A DNA stretch of 64,000 nt from Flaccisagitta enflata (Eukaryota; Chaetognatha; Sagittoidea; Aphragmophora). The notes beneath the pieces were generated by a model. It was not told where the DNA came from. It made no database searches and saw only the letters and a program-made list of their open reading frames with translations. Every line of letters begins with the position of its first letter. Positions within the stretch are counted from its first letter, which is position 1. The stretch is taken from positions 25,792,001 to 25,856,000 of the forward strand of contig OZ231126.1 of assembly GCA_965153355.1 (NCBI GenBank), in the 5' to 3' direction. This document shows positions 63,965 through 64,000 of the stretch, in pieces. The position numbers and the translations under genes are program-made.

Positions 63965-64000
63965 ATGCGTCTTTTGAATCATTATTACAAGATGCATCCT

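Overview
The window is eukaryotic nuclear DNA, most probably from a metazoan. It has no operon-like gene packing. It carries nonautonomous Tc1/mariner-type (TA target) and hAT-type (8-bp target duplication) transposons, very long dinucleotide arrays, and one broken gene whose product has two immunoglobulin-like domains and two membrane helices. I cannot assign a phylum from the sequence alone.

Genes: almost all long open frames here are translations of (GA)n, (CA)n, (TTTC)n, (GACA)n or (GAA)n arrays. I support only three coding traces. These are an Ig-domain membrane protein gene or pseudogene (27886-29342, minus), a Tc1-like transposase C-terminus (45505-45780, minus), and a second Tc1-like remnant keeping a start codon and the last ~40 codons (62360-62586, plus).

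Repeats fall into five layers. (1) Microsatellites: about 28 (GA)n/(TC)n arrays plus (CA)n, (TTTC)n, (AAAAC)n, (TTG)n, (GAA)n and (GATGAA)n. (2) TA-flanked inverted-repeat elements of 0.35-1.8 kb, often nested up to four deep (12139-13946). (3) Two hAT elements with perfect 8-bp duplications (15177-15515 and 44352-46629). (4) Family F, eight or nine copies: a GC-rich hairpin core as inverted arms around a ~20-bp minisatellite, with one side ending in an A/T run. At least four subfamilies occur. (5) Family G, about a dozen copies: one end carries a terminal palindrome of the type AGTCGCGTGCACGCGACT followed by an A-run, and the interior carries (GGAC)n-like tetranucleotides.

Layout: 0-8 kb holds simple repeats, G copies and two TA elements. 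8.8-17 kb holds F copies 1, 4 and 5 and the four-level nest. 17-22 kb holds GA arrays, a CpG-rich promoter-like stretch, and a (TTTC)n array split by F2. 22-27 kb is mostly unique with minisatellites, one TA element and F6. 27.9-29.4 kb is the Ig gene. 29.5-34.4 kb is a composite of nested elements. 34.8-36.4 kb is a (GACA)n higher-order array next to a nuclear-receptor-like site cluster. 37.9-42.2 kb holds two related palindrome-bearing elements. 44.3-47.2 kb holds hAT, Tc1 and TA elements. 49-63 kb holds more G, F and TA elements and arrays.

Most notable: otherwise different TA elements share an internal ~50-bp module, and the F and G families keep hairpins through paired base changes. All element boundaries were read by eye and need alignment.
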